A stretch of 64,000 nucleotides of DNA from Bog-756 sp963718405 (lineage in GTDB: Bacteria > Actinomycetota > Acidimicrobiia > Acidimicrobiales > RAAP-2). Positions 48,923-60,650 of this stretch are shown here, piece by piece (within the stretch, counting starts at the first letter, position 1; each line of letters opens with the position of its first letter). The notes beneath the pieces are model-generated. The model worked only from the letters and a program-made list of their open reading frames with translations, had not been told where the DNA came from and did not search any database. The position numbers and the translations under genes were made by a program. The stretch is taken from the NCBI GenBank assembly GCA_963718405.1, contig CAVQYZ010000002.1, positions 1,054,001 to 1,118,000 of the forward strand, read 5' to 3'.

Positions 48923-50824
48923 GTGGTGATCCTGGTCCTGATCGGATTTCTGGGTGGCCTGGTCACCGGGATCTCCCCTTGCGTCCTGCCCGTGCTCCCG
49001 GTGATCTTCGCCGCCGGGGCCACCGGCGGAGTGGAGGTTGACCAAACGGAGGGGACCACACCGGATCCGACCCGCGCCGATCTGGTCACCGCCGGGGTCA
49101 CGGCCGGGGCTGGGCCCGTAGGGGGAGTTGGGGGAGCCGCAGGAGCTGCACCCTCGGACGGTCCTGAGGTCGGGAGGATCACGCCAGGGGGAGCTGATCC
49201 GGGGTCCCACCACCCGTCGCCCAACAGGCCCCCATATCCGGTATCCCGTGGCCGACGCCGGCCCCTGGCGGTGGTCGGAGGACTGGTCCTCAGCTTCGCC
49301 GTGTTCACCCTGGTGGGGTCGTGGCTGCTCACTCAGCTCCACCTCCCTCTGGACCTCCTGCACTGGGTGGGACTGGTTGTTCTGGGGGTGGTGGGAGCAG
49401 GGCTCATCGTCCCTCAACTGGGTCAACTGATCGAGCGCCCCTTCGCCCGGCTCACCCGTGGGGGTCAGCGGGCCGATGCCGGCGGGTTTGTGCTCGGGCT
49501 GAGTCTGGGCCTGGTCTTCGTCCCCTGTGCCGGCCCGGTCCTGGCTGCCATCACCACGGTCGGTGCCGACCACCGGTACGGCTTCTCGTCGTGGCTCCTC
49601 ACCGCGGCGTTCGCCCTCGGGGTCGCCGTGCCCCTGCTGGTCTTCGCCGTGCTCGGGGAGCGGCTGGCCGAGCACATGCGACAGGTCCGGAGCCGGGCGG
49701 TGCTCGTCCGCCGGGTCGCCGGAGCGTTGTTGATCCTGACCGCTCTGGCCATAGGCCTGAACCTCACCAATGGCCTCCAGACCGCTCTGCCCGGGTACAC
49801 CGATGCGCTGCAGAACCACATCGAAGGCAACTCCTCGGCCCTGCAGGCCCTGGACCAGGTGAAGGGGTTGACCCCCGACGGGAAGCTCTCGACCTGTGTC
49901 CCGTCGAACCCGACGCTCCAGAAGTGTGGCCCGGCCCCGGCGTTCACCGGAATCAACCAGTGGCTCAACACCCCCGGCCAGCGCCCACTGACCCTTGCCG
50001 GGCTCCGGGGCAAGGTGGTCCTGGTCGACTTCTGGACCTACTCGTGCATCAACTGCCAGCGCTCCCTGCCCCACGTGGAGGCCTGGTACAAGGCCTACGC
50101 CAAGGACGGGCTGGTGGTCGTGGGCGTTCACACCCCGGAGTTCGCCTTCGAGCACGTGGTCTCCAACGTGAAGGCCGCGGCCCGACAGCTGGGGGTCCGC
50201 TACCCGGTAGCCGTTGACAACGACTACGACACCTGGAACGCCTATCAGAACAACTACTGGCCGGCCGAGTACCTCATCGACGCTTCAGGCCAGGTCCGTC
50301 ACATCGACTACGGCGAGGTCGGCTACTCCCAGACCGAGACGTTCATCCGGCAGCTCCTCATGGCCGCCCATCCCGGTCTGGTCCTGCCCGGTCGTACCGA
50401 CGTGGCGAATCGGACCCCCAACGAGCCGGATACCCCGGAGTCCTACCTGGGGACCTACTACGCCTCCCGGTCCAGCCCCTACGACCAGTCGGTGATCGAA
50501 GGGACCATGTTCCACTACACCGTGCCGTCCCCGCTTCCCCTCAACGCCTACGCCTGGGGCGGATCGTGGAAGATCGGAGCCGAGGCGGGTACCGCCGGAG
50601 CCGGGGCCACCTTGGAGCTCAATTATCAGGCGTCCGACGTCTATCTGGTCCTCGGGGGGAAGGGCACGGTCCGGGTGGCCGTCAACGGGCACCCGGGGCG
50701 GACCATCCAGGTCAGCGGCATACCTCGGCTCTACCAGCTGGTCGGGCCGACCACCTTCGGGCAGGGGCTGTTGACCCTGTCGGCCACGCCCGGCGTGATG
50801 GCCTACGACTTCACCTTCGGGTGA
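48923..50824 (+). CDS. dipZ: DipZ-like membrane thiol-disulfide protein (CcdA domain plus TlpA-like thioredoxin domain)
   Basis: Residues 1-25 match the CcdA/DsbD start (LIGFLGGLVTGISPCVLPVL). A ~70-residue hydrophilic insertion follows, then further membrane helices with the second CcdA cysteine in VFVPCAGPVL. After the membrane part comes a thioredoxin-like domain with the redox motif WTYSCINCQRSLPHVEAW, and finally a beta-rich extracytoplasmic domain (residues ~500-633). This is the mycobacterial DipZ architecture: it moves reducing power across the membrane. GTG 48923 or 48926 fits homologues; the frame is open to ATG 48827. Confidence 0.88.
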   Translation: MVILVLIGFLGGLVTGISPCVLPVLPVIFAAGATGGVEVDQTEGTTPDPTRADLVTAGVTAGAGPVGGVGGAAGAAPSDGPEVGRITPGGADPGSHHPSPNRPPYPVSRGRRRPLAVVGGLVLSFAVFTLVGSWLLTQLHLPLDLLHWVGLVVLGVVGAGLIVPQLGQLIERPFARLTRGGQRADAGGFVLGLSLGLVFVPCAGPVLAAITTVGADHRYGFSSWLLTAAFALGVAVPLLVFAVLGERLAEHMRQVRSRAVLVRRVAGALLILTALAIGLNLTNGLQTALPGYTDALQNHIEGNSSALQALDQVKGLTPDGKLSTCVPSNPTLQKCGPAPAFTGINQWLNTPGQRPLTLAGLRGKVVLVDFWTYSCINCQRSLPHVEAWYKAYAKDGLVVVGVHTPEFAFEHVVSNVKAAARQLGVRYPVAVDNDYDTWNAYQNNYWPAEYLIDASGQVRHIDYGEVGYSQTETFIRQLLMAAHPGLVLPGRTDVANRTPNEPDTPESYLGTYYASRSSPYDQSVIEGTMFHYTVPSPLPLNAYAWGGSWKIGAEAGTAGAGATLELNYQASDVYLVLGGKGTVRVAVNGHPGRTIQVSGIPRLYQLVGPTTFGQGLLTLSATPGVMAYDFTFG

Positions 50825-50963
50825 CGGCGCGGTCGCCCGATCGGGTCGCACCGGCACCGGGTGGTTCGCACCCCTCTGGGAATCCGCTAGGGTGCACAAG
50901 TCGCAGACCTGGTTCGGCCGGTCACTATCACCACGGGCCGTGAACAAACGGCCCCGGGGTGGA

Positions 50964-50992
50964 TTGACAGGCCCGGACGAGTGCGATAGTGT
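50964..50992 (+). promoter_or_regulatory. rrn operon promoter
   Basis: A perfect -35 TTGACA (50964-50969), a 17-base spacer and TAGTGT (50987-50992) form a strong promoter about 300 bases before 16S. The gene-free stretch 50825-51293 holds this promoter, the 5' arm of the pre-16S stem and boxA; I see no coding sequence in it. Confidence 0.8.
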
Positions 50993-51111
50993 GACTAGTC
51001 CTGGCAAACGAGCCGCGAGGCCGTTTCCGGGCACCTACAGAATGGGGCTCTTGCCTCTGCCTGTAACCAGTCGGGTACCAACGCCTAGCGGTGTGTGCCT
51101 GTCGCTCCTTG

Positions 51112-51127
51112 AAAACGGAATAGTGAT
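51112..51127 (+). other. 5' arm of the pre-16S processing stem
   Basis: AAAACGGAATAGTGAT is exactly complementary to ATCACTATTCCGTTTT at 52968-52983 in the 16S-23S spacer, so the two arms enclose 16S rRNA in the precursor and are the expected RNase III substrate. Confidence 0.85.
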
Positions 51128-51202
51128 AGCCAAAAGTCAGTGCGGGCGATCGCGGGGAAACTCGAGATCGCTAGTCAATTTAAGCATTGAACGGACAATG
51201 TC

Positions 51203-51211
51203 TGTTCTTTG
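51203..51211 (+). promoter_or_regulatory. boxA antitermination site in the rrn leader
   Basis: TGTTCTTTG resembles the NusB/S10-binding boxA. An identical copy stands in the 16S-23S spacer at 53114-53122. Confidence 0.65.
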
Positions 51212-51293
51212 CCAGTATTCAGTTGACCGAGAGGATCAGTGTCCTCGACGTCAGCTCTTCGATTTCTGAAGGACCTTCGGGTCTGGATGAGGT

Positions 51294-52824
<1,531 letters not shown>

Positions 52825-53113
52825 AGTCACTGTCTGGGCCAATCCGGCTCAGATACTCCTAGTCGATCACTGGCTATTCGCTGTCATCTCCACCCCGCCC
52901 CTGGCGGACCGCATCTCCTCGGAGATCCCGTCCGTGAGGCCTGTGGGCTCTGGGAATGGCAGTGGGCATCACTATTCCGTTTTGAGGGAGTGACCCTCGG
53001 TCCCTGCTCTTCGAGCAGCCCGGGGCGATTCCTACCCTCCAACGCGAAGCCGGCCACCTCGTTGAGGTTTCGGCCTGCCTCTCGCCCGTGTCCGCTGCAC
53101 CCTTTCATCGGTC

Positions 53114-53122
53114 TGTTCTTTG
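53114..53122 (+). promoter_or_regulatory. boxA antitermination site in the 16S-23S spacer
   Basis: TGTTCTTTG, identical to the leader copy at 51203-51211, and followed by the pre-23S stem. Confidence 0.6.
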
Positions 53123-53163
53123 ATGATCGTGGCCCGGCGGGCGCGCTGTGCGCACCTTGAGAA

Positions 53164-53182
53164 TTCCATAGCGAGCACGAGC
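53164..53182 (+). other. 5' arm of the pre-23S processing stem
   Basis: TTCCATAGCGAGCACGAGC is perfectly complementary to GCTCGTGCTCGCTATGGAA at 57110-57128, just after 23S. A second short pairing, CCAAG with CTTGG, joins the mature ends. The 19-bp stem is the expected RNase III site. Confidence 0.85.
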
Positions 53183-53717
53183 ATCTATGTTCTCCAAGTT
53201 ATAAAGAGTCAACGGCGGATGCCTTGGCGCCTGAAGCCGAAGAAGGACGTGGGAGGCTGCGATAAGCCACGGGGAGCTGCCTACCAAGCGCGGATCCGTG
53301 GATGTCCGAATGGGGAAACCCGTCACCCGTCATGGGGTGGCACCCTGGTCTGAACGCATAGGACCAGTGGAGGGAACCGGGGGAATTGAAACATCTCAGT
53401 ACCCCGAGGAGAGGAAAACAACAGTGACTCCCTGAGTAGCGGCGAGCGAAACGGGATGAGCCTAAACCGAGTTGGTGTTAAAGCCTGATGGCGTTGCCAA
53501 TTCGGGGTTGTGGGAGCCGATAGAAGGTGCATCAGAACCTTCACGGAGTTACAAAACCAACTGCTTAGTGGAAGCATCCAGGAAAGATGCGCCACAGAGG
53601 GTAACAGCCCCGTACACGAAAAGCATTGGACTCCGATCGGATTTCCCGAGTAGCGCCGGATCCGGGAAAGCCGGCGTGAATCTGCGAGGACCACCTCGTA
53701 AGGCTAAGTACTCTCAG

Positions 53718-53765
<48 letters not shown>

Positions 53766-54373
53766 GGGAGGGGAGTGAAATAGTACCTGAAACCGTTGAC
53801 TTACAATCAGTCAGAGCGTCGTCGGCACTTTGTGCCGGCCGTGATGGCGTGCCTTTTGAAGAATGAGCCAACGAGTTACGGTGTGTGGCGAGGTTAACCA
53901 GCGATGGGGAGCCGAAGCGAAAGCGAGTCTTAATAGGGCGAATTAGTCGCATGCTGTAGACCCGAAGCCGAGTGAGCTAGCCATGGGCAGGCTGAAGCGG
54001 GGGTAAGACCCCGTGGAGGGCCGAACCCACCCTGGTTGAAAACAGGGGGGATGACCTGTGGTTAGGGGTGAAAGGCCAATCAAACTCGGTGATAGCTGGT
54101 TCTCCCCGAAATGCATTTAGGTGCAGCGTCGGGCGTTCAGCATCGGAGGTAGAGCACTGAATGGGCAAGGGGGCCTACAAGCTTACTGACCCCAATCAAA
54201 CTCCGAATGCCGATGCTTTAGAGCCTGGCAGTGAGACTACGAGGGATGAGCTTCGTTAGTCGAGAGGGAAACAGCCCAGACCGCCAGCTAAGGCCCCTAA
54301 TTTTTGACTAAGTGGAAAACGATGTGGGAACGCAAAGACAGCCAGGAGGTTGGCTCAGAAGCAGCCATCCTTA

Positions 54374-54404
<31 letters not shown>

Positions 54405-55308
54405 GTCCTGCGCGGACAATGTAACGGGGCTCAAGTCAAAAGCCGAAGCTGCGGATTTCCATACCGCCTGAGTATCGATGTTGAATGCGGCTTGCCGCGG
54501 ACGATGTCGAAATTCGCTCGGGAGTCACGGTGTGGGAGTGGTAGGGGAGCGTCGATCCCGCTGAGAAGCGGCGGTGGAAACCGTCGTGGAGCGCGGTCGA
54601 GTGAGAATGTTGGTATGAGTAGCGAGAGAGGGGTGAGAAACCCCTCCGCCGTAAGCCCAAGGGTTCCTGGGGAAGGCTAATCCTCCCAGGGTAAGTCGGG
54701 AGCTAAGGCGAGGCCGAGAGGCGTAGTCGATGCACAACTGGTTGATATTCCAGTACTTCCGTGTCCGCGCCAATTCCAATACCGGTGTCCTAAGGGGCTG
54801 TCCTTCGGGGCGAACCGACCGACCCGGTGACGGAAAGCGAAGGAGGGACGCAGGAGGGTAGGTGAGCCCAGGCGTTGGTTGTCCTGGGGTAAGCGTGTAG
54901 GAGGAGATCTAGGCAAATCCGGATCTCATGAACTCTGAGGCGCGATGCCGAGCCACACCAGGCGAAGTCACTAATCCCATGCTGCCGAGAAAAGCTTCTA
55001 GCGAGCTGGCACGGAACCCGTACCCCAAACCGACACAGGTGGGCGGGTAGAGAATACCAAGGCGATCGGGAGAACTGTGGTTAAGGAACTCGGCAAAATA
55101 CCTCCGTAACTTCGGGAGAAGGAGGGCCTCACTAGGATGACGAACTTCGCGTTCTGAGTCTGAAGGGGCCGCAGAGAATAGGGGAAAGCGACTGTTTACT
55201 AAAAACACAGGAGCGTGCGAAGTCGAAAGACGATGTATACGCTCTGACGCCTGCCCGGTGCCGGAAGGTTACGGGGAAGGGTTAGCCCTCGGGCGAAGCT
55301 CTGAACCT

Positions 55309-56184
<876 letters not shown>

Positions 56185-56442
56185 CGACTTTCCTACTGTC
56201 TCAACCACAGACCCGGCGAAATTGAAGTACGAGTAAAGATGCTCGTTAGCTGCATCAGGACGGAAAGACCCCGTGGACCTTTACTACAGCTTGCTGTTGA
56301 GTTTTAGTACATATTGTGTAGGATAGGTGGGAGACTTTGAAGCGTTGGCGCTAGCCAGTGTGGAGTCAACCTTGAAATACCACCCTTTATGTGCCGGAAC
56401 CCTAACCTCGGTCCGTTATCCGGATCAGGGACAGCGTCAGGT

Positions 56443-56474
<32 letters not shown>

Positions 56475-56693
56475 ACGTAACGGAGGCGCCCAAAGGTTCC
56501 CTCAGGCTGGTTGGCAATCAGCCGTCGAGTGCAATGGCACAAGGGAGCTTGACTGCGAGACCTACAAGTCGAGCAGGTGCGAAAGCAGGGCATAGTGATC
56601 CAGCGGTTGCTTGTGGAAGCGCCGTTGCTCAACGGATAAAAGGTACCCCGGGGATAACAGGCTCATCTTCCCCAAGAGTCCATATCGACGGGA

Positions 56694-56739
<46 letters not shown>

Positions 56740-56740
56740 C

Positions 56741-56776
<36 letters not shown>

Positions 56777-56792
56777 TACGCGAGCTGGGTTT

Positions 56793-56824
<32 letters not shown>

Positions 56825-56854
56825 ATGCAGCCGTAGGAGATTTGAGGAAGGCTA

Positions 56855-56885
<31 letters not shown>

Positions 56886-56941
56886 GCTCTCGTGTGTCAG
56901 TTGTCCTGCCAAGGGCACCGCTGATTTGCGACCTTCGGGTG

Positions 56942-56973
<32 letters not shown>

Positions 56974-57109
56974 TCGTTCCAAGATGAAATCTCCCACAGG
57001 GTTAACCTGGTAAGGCCCGTGGCCAGACGACCACGTTGATAGGCCGGAAGTGTAAGTGCGGTAACGCATTCAGCTGACCGGTACTAATCGGCCGAGGGCT
57101 TGGGAACTT

Positions 57110-57128
57110 GCTCGTGCTCGCTATGGAA
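57110..57128 (+). other. 3' arm of the pre-23S processing stem
   Basis: GCTCGTGCTCGCTATGGAA pairs perfectly with 53164-53182; together they bracket 23S including the intron. Confidence 0.85.
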
Positions 57129-57215
57129 CGCTCAGGGACGACCGGTAACGGTCGTGCCGGGCTCGGATGTCTCCCCAGGTGGGAGATACTCCTCGAGCCC
57201 CGGAGAGCGCACAGT

Positions 57216-57333
57216 TTCCGGTGGCCATGGCGGCGGAGAGACACCCGTTCCCATTCCGAACACGGCAGTTAAGCCCGCCAGCGCCGATGGTACTTGGGGG
57301 GTAGCCCCCTGGGAGAGTAGGACGCCGCCGGGA
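57216..57333 (+). rRNA. rrf: 5S ribosomal RNA
   Basis: About 118 bases: TTCCGGTGGCCATGGCGGCG at the 5' end, the conserved loop CCCGTTCCCATTCCGAACAC, GGGAGAGTAGGACGCCGCCG at the 3' end. The ends pair, as expected. It is the last gene of the rrn operon. Confidence 0.95.
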
Positions 57334-57341
57334 TTTCTCCA

Positions 57342-57378
57342 GACAATGCCCCCCGTGTACACACCGGGGGGCATTGTC
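57342..57378 (+). terminator. rrn operon terminator
   Basis: A perfect 14-bp stem (GACAATGCCCCCCG, 57342-57355, with CGGGGGGCATTGTC, 57365-57378) and a 9-base loop follows 5S by eight bases. No T-run follows. Because it is symmetric it probably also ends the convergent acyltransferase transcript. Confidence 0.85.
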
Positions 57379-57443
57379 GCGTCTGCCCCCTCGGCCCGAG
57401 GAGTGATGGGGATCGGCCTGGCGCCGTTCGTTGTGGTCGACAT

Positions 57444-58577
57444 TCACCGGTCCGGAGCCGTGGTGCCGCCGAGTGCGGCAGCCGGGGACGGGTCGAGGGG
57501 TAGGGGGCGGTGGCCGAGGTCCAGTCGTTTGAGACGGAGGGCCGGACGTTCGATGGCCAGGCAGGAGATGAGGGCACAGGGCAGGGTGATGGCCACCGTC
57601 AGGAGCGTGAACGGCAGGTAGCCCCAGCGGTAGACGTGCCACGTGGCGAGGAGCTGGGCTGCGATGAACCCGTAGATGTAGGTCCCGTAGGAGACGTCGT
57701 ACTTGGAACCGATGGCTTTACCCGGCAGGTGGATGGAGGCCCACACGCACAGGTAGGCGAGCGGCGGGCCGGAGAGCACCTCTGGGTTCTTCAAGAATGT
57801 GCCTGCTGCGAACAGCCCGACCGATACGACGAAGAGCGGCCTGCTGTCGGGAACGACGTCTCGGTAGAGCCAGAGCACTACGCCGGCGAAGAAGATCGGA
57901 ATGAATCGGATGAGGTTGTAACTGGGCCTGTCCTCGAAGGTGGGTACGCCGGCTGCCGCGGTGCCGATGGCCACCGCCCACGAGCATCCCCAGAGGGCGA
58001 GGACGAGTGCTCGCCGACGGATGATCGTGGTCGCGGCCAGGAACGCCACCATCAGATAGCAGTAGAACTCGTAGAAGAGCGTCCACAGGGAGCCGTCCCA
58101 CGCATCCGGGTAGGGGACCCGCCGAGGTGTTCCCGCGATTCCATAGGAATGGATTCGCAGGAACCAGTTGACGACCACGTAGTGGAACGGGCCCGCAGGA
58201 GCCGACCAGAACCCGGCGAGCGACCTTCCTTCGGTCACCCAACTGATCGGAGCGATGAGGAATGCCGTCACCAGGAGACAGACCCAAAAGGCGGGAAGGA
58301 TGCGCAGACACCGCTGCCAGAGGTAACGAAGGACAGTGTTCCTCGAGGCAGATGCCGCGATGAGGAATCCTGAAACAGCAAAGAACGAATCGACGGCGAT
58401 GTCCCCGAGCGTGCCGTTTCCCCACAGGATTTCGGAGCGGTAGCCACCGAGGACGAGCGAATGGGAAACGATCACCAGCAAGGCAAAGCACAACCGCAAG
58501 AGGTTCAGTGCATTCCGCTTGGGATCAAAGGTGTCGCCGATTGAAGGAGCGTCGTTGGAGAGAGAGTTTGCCGGCAA
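57444..58577 (-). CDS. Acyltransferase family 3 membrane protein (OafA/YrhL type)
   Basis: A 377-residue integral membrane O-acyltransferase with about ten hydrophobic helices. Signatures are RNALNLLRLCFALLVIVSHS with the catalytic His, and AVDSFFAVSGFLIAAS followed by RYLWQRCLRILPAFWV. Such enzymes acetylate or acylate cell-surface sugars. It faces the rrn terminator and is divergent from the GH26-like gene; its neighbours (flippase, glycosyltransferase) suggest surface polysaccharide decoration. The 196-bp divergent region is AT-richer than its surroundings. Confidence 0.9.
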   Translation of the reverse strand: MPANSLSNDAPSIGDTFDPKRNALNLLRLCFALLVIVSHSLVLGGYRSEILWGNGTLGDIAVDSFFAVSGFLIAASASRNTVLRYLWQRCLRILPAFWVCLLVTAFLIAPISWVTEGRSLAGFWSAPAGPFHYVVVNWFLRIHSYGIAGTPRRVPYPDAWDGSLWTLFYEFYCYLMVAFLAATTIIRRRALVLALWGCSWAVAIGTAAAGVPTFEDRPSYNLIRFIPIFFAGVVLWLYRDVVPDSRPLFVVSVGLFAAGTFLKNPEVLSGPPLAYLCVWASIHLPGKAIGSKYDVSYGTYIYGFIAAQLLATWHVYRWGYLPFTLLTVAITLPCALISCLAIERPALRLKRLDLGHRPLPLDPSPAAALGGTTAPDR

Positions 58578-58773
58578 CGCACCTCCAGGTCAACATCAAA
58601 TGCCGATGGTTTACCACGGCTATTTATGGGTAATAGTCGTGCCGAATACGAGTATCGCCTGCCACGGATATAGAGATTCCTTTCCTCATATGTCTTTCAA
58701 CATATTTCTCTCAACTTGGGCCGTGGTCTTGCCGATGCAATTGGATGCGGCTCGCTGGGCAAGGTGAAGGTTT

Positions 58774-60534
58774 GTGAAGCACTTCGGGGCAAAGGCGGCC
58801 TGGGCGGTGGCCGCGCTGGCAGTGGCGGCGCTGCTGGCCCTCACCATCGTTCCGGCCAGAGGGATGACCGCTTCCCCGTGGCTGAAGCCCGACACCCAAT
58901 TCCTGAGCGGCAACTCCAAGTCCAACTGCGTCTATCCGGACAACAGCCGGGCCGCGCTGGCCACCTTGGAAACGGCCACCGGGACCACGTTCAACTGCGT
59001 CCTCCTCTACAACGACGCCGCCACCACCTGGGCCGGTTGGACCAACGTGTGGTGGGCGAATCCTCCGAGCTCGAACACGGACTGGCTGGGGTGGAAGCGG
59101 GCCGTGCCCGGGCGGCGCATCATCATCACCCAGTCCATGGTGCCCAAGGACGCCCCGTCCAACTGGCGGGTGCTCGGTGCGGCCGGCGACTACAACCTCT
59201 ACGCCACCCAGTTGGCGACCAACCTGGTCCACGAGGGCCTGGGTGACTCGGTCATCCGGCTGGGTGCCGAGGCCAATGCCAATGTCGATCCGTCCAACGA
59301 CCTCGGGACCGACCCGTCCCAGTACAAGGACTGGGCCCGGTACTGGGCCAATATCGCCCGGTCGATGAGTTCGGTCGCCGGTGCCGACTTCCTCTTCGAC
59401 TGGACGGTCAACCAGCACGTCCAGCCCATCCCCCTCGACGAGTGGTACCCGGGCGACAGCGCCGTCAACATCGTCGGCATTGACGCCTACGACTCGGGGA
59501 TCGGCCCGTCCGGTCTCACACCGGCCCAGCGCTGGCAGAAACTCAGCAACGAGTCCGACGGCCTGAATGCGGTGGCCGCCTTCGCCCAGCGACACCACAA
59601 GCCGCTGAGCATCCCCGAGTGGGGCCTGGCGCCCCGGTCCCAAGGTGGCGCCGGTGACGATCCCACCTACGTCGCCGGGCTGGCCTCGATCATCAGGGAC
59701 CACGACGTCATCTACAACTCCATCTTCTACAACCCCCAGGTCTCGGCGGTCATCCCGCTCACCGACGCTCCGCGGTCCCTCGCCACCTACCGCCAGGACA
59801 TCGACCCGACCCCACTGCTGCTCACCACCGACCAAGGCGCCGTGACCGGCGTCAACGCCACAGGCACGGTCTCGGTCATGCCTCCGCTCCCGGCCCTCAA
59901 CAAGCCCATCGTCGGTATGGCTGCCGCTCCCTACGAGGCCGGCTACTGGCAGGTGGCCTCCGACGGCGGGGTCTTCGCCTTCGGCGATGCACCGTTCTAC
60001 GGGTCGACCGGCAACATCCAACTCAACAAGCCCATCGTCGGTATGGCCGCCACTCCCGACGGCGGCGGCTACTGGCTCGTGGCCTCCGACGGCGGGGTCT
60101 TCGCCTTCGGCGATGCACCGTTCTACGGGTCGACCGGCAACATCCAACTCAACAAGCCCATCGTCGGTATGGCCGCCACTCCCGACGGCGGCGGCTACTG
60201 GCTCGTGGCCTCCGACGGCGGGGTCTTCGCCTTCGGCGATGCACCGTTCTACGGGTCGACCGGCAACATCCAACTCAACAAGCCCATCGTCGGTATGGCC
60301 GCCGACCCCGGCGGTGGCGGTTACTGGCTCGTGGCCGCCGACGGTGGAGTGTTCTCGTTCGGCGATGCACCGTTCTACGGATCGCAGGTGCCCGGGGCGG
60401 CGGTGTCGATGTTGGCCGCTCCCGCGGGCGCCGGGTACTGGATCGTGGAGAGTGATGGGCGTGTGCAGCCCTTCGGTGGCGCGTGGGCGGTTGCCCAGGC
60501 TCCTCCGGCTGTCGTGGGCGCCACGCTCCCCTGA
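58774..60534 (+). CDS. Secreted GH26-like glycoside hydrolase with four 42-residue surface repeats
   Basis: GTG 58774, preceded by GGTGAAGG, opens a 586-residue protein with a signal peptide (basic start, AVAALAVAALLALTIVPA). Residues ~35-350 resemble a GH26 beta-mannanase-like barrel; candidate acid/base Glu166 is in IRLGAEANANVD and nucleophile Glu282 in LSIPEWGLAPRS. Residues ~375-550 are four repeats of the type NKPIVGMAATPDGGGYWLVA plus SDGGVFAFGDAPFYGS, probably beta-propeller-like wall or sugar binding modules. The hydrolase part is shared, almost base for base, with the inverted gene at the right edge. Confidence 0.8.
   Translation: MKHFGAKAAWAVAALAVAALLALTIVPARGMTASPWLKPDTQFLSGNSKSNCVYPDNSRAALATLETATGTTFNCVLLYNDAATTWAGWTNVWWANPPSSNTDWLGWKRAVPGRRIIITQSMVPKDAPSNWRVLGAAGDYNLYATQLATNLVHEGLGDSVIRLGAEANANVDPSNDLGTDPSQYKDWARYWANIARSMSSVAGADFLFDWTVNQHVQPIPLDEWYPGDSAVNIVGIDAYDSGIGPSGLTPAQRWQKLSNESDGLNAVAAFAQRHHKPLSIPEWGLAPRSQGGAGDDPTYVAGLASIIRDHDVIYNSIFYNPQVSAVIPLTDAPRSLATYRQDIDPTPLLLTTDQGAVTGVNATGTVSVMPPLPALNKPIVGMAAAPYEAGYWQVASDGGVFAFGDAPFYGSTGNIQLNKPIVGMAATPDGGGYWLVASDGGVFAFGDAPFYGSTGNIQLNKPIVGMAATPDGGGYWLVASDGGVFAFGDAPFYGSTGNIQLNKPIVGMAADPGGGGYWLVAADGGVFSFGDAPFYGSQVPGAAVSMLAAPAGAGYWIVESDGRVQPFGGAWAVAQAPPAVVGATLP
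58979..59801 (+). repeat. Inverted repeat, left arm (within GH26-like gene 1)
   Basis: These 823 bases match the reverse complement of 63178-64000 with one difference that I found (a G/C change in the codon after GACCTC near 59306). The match stops abruptly at the inner side at 59801 and runs off the window on the outer side. Confidence 0.93.
59896..60399 (+). repeat. Four 126-bp tandem repeats in the GH26-like gene
   Basis: Units begin at 59896, 60022, 60148 and 60274, each 126 bases (42 codons). Units 2 and 3 appear identical over their full length; units 1 and 4 differ mainly in the codons around GMAA. This indicates recent duplication and possible length variation between strains. Confidence 0.92.
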
Positions 60535-60650
60535 GCGCCCCGGCGCCGACCTCACCCGGGTGCCGCGGGCCCCGGCGGCTCGAGACCCCGCAACGGTGCG
60601 GCGAACGGCGGGGAAGCTGGTGGTGCGGACGTCACCTGCGGGGCCGGGGA

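Noticed and set aside
60535..60650. Terminator between the first GH26-like gene and the flippase
   Set aside because: Several GC-rich inverted repeats are possible but none is clearly better than expected in such DNA.
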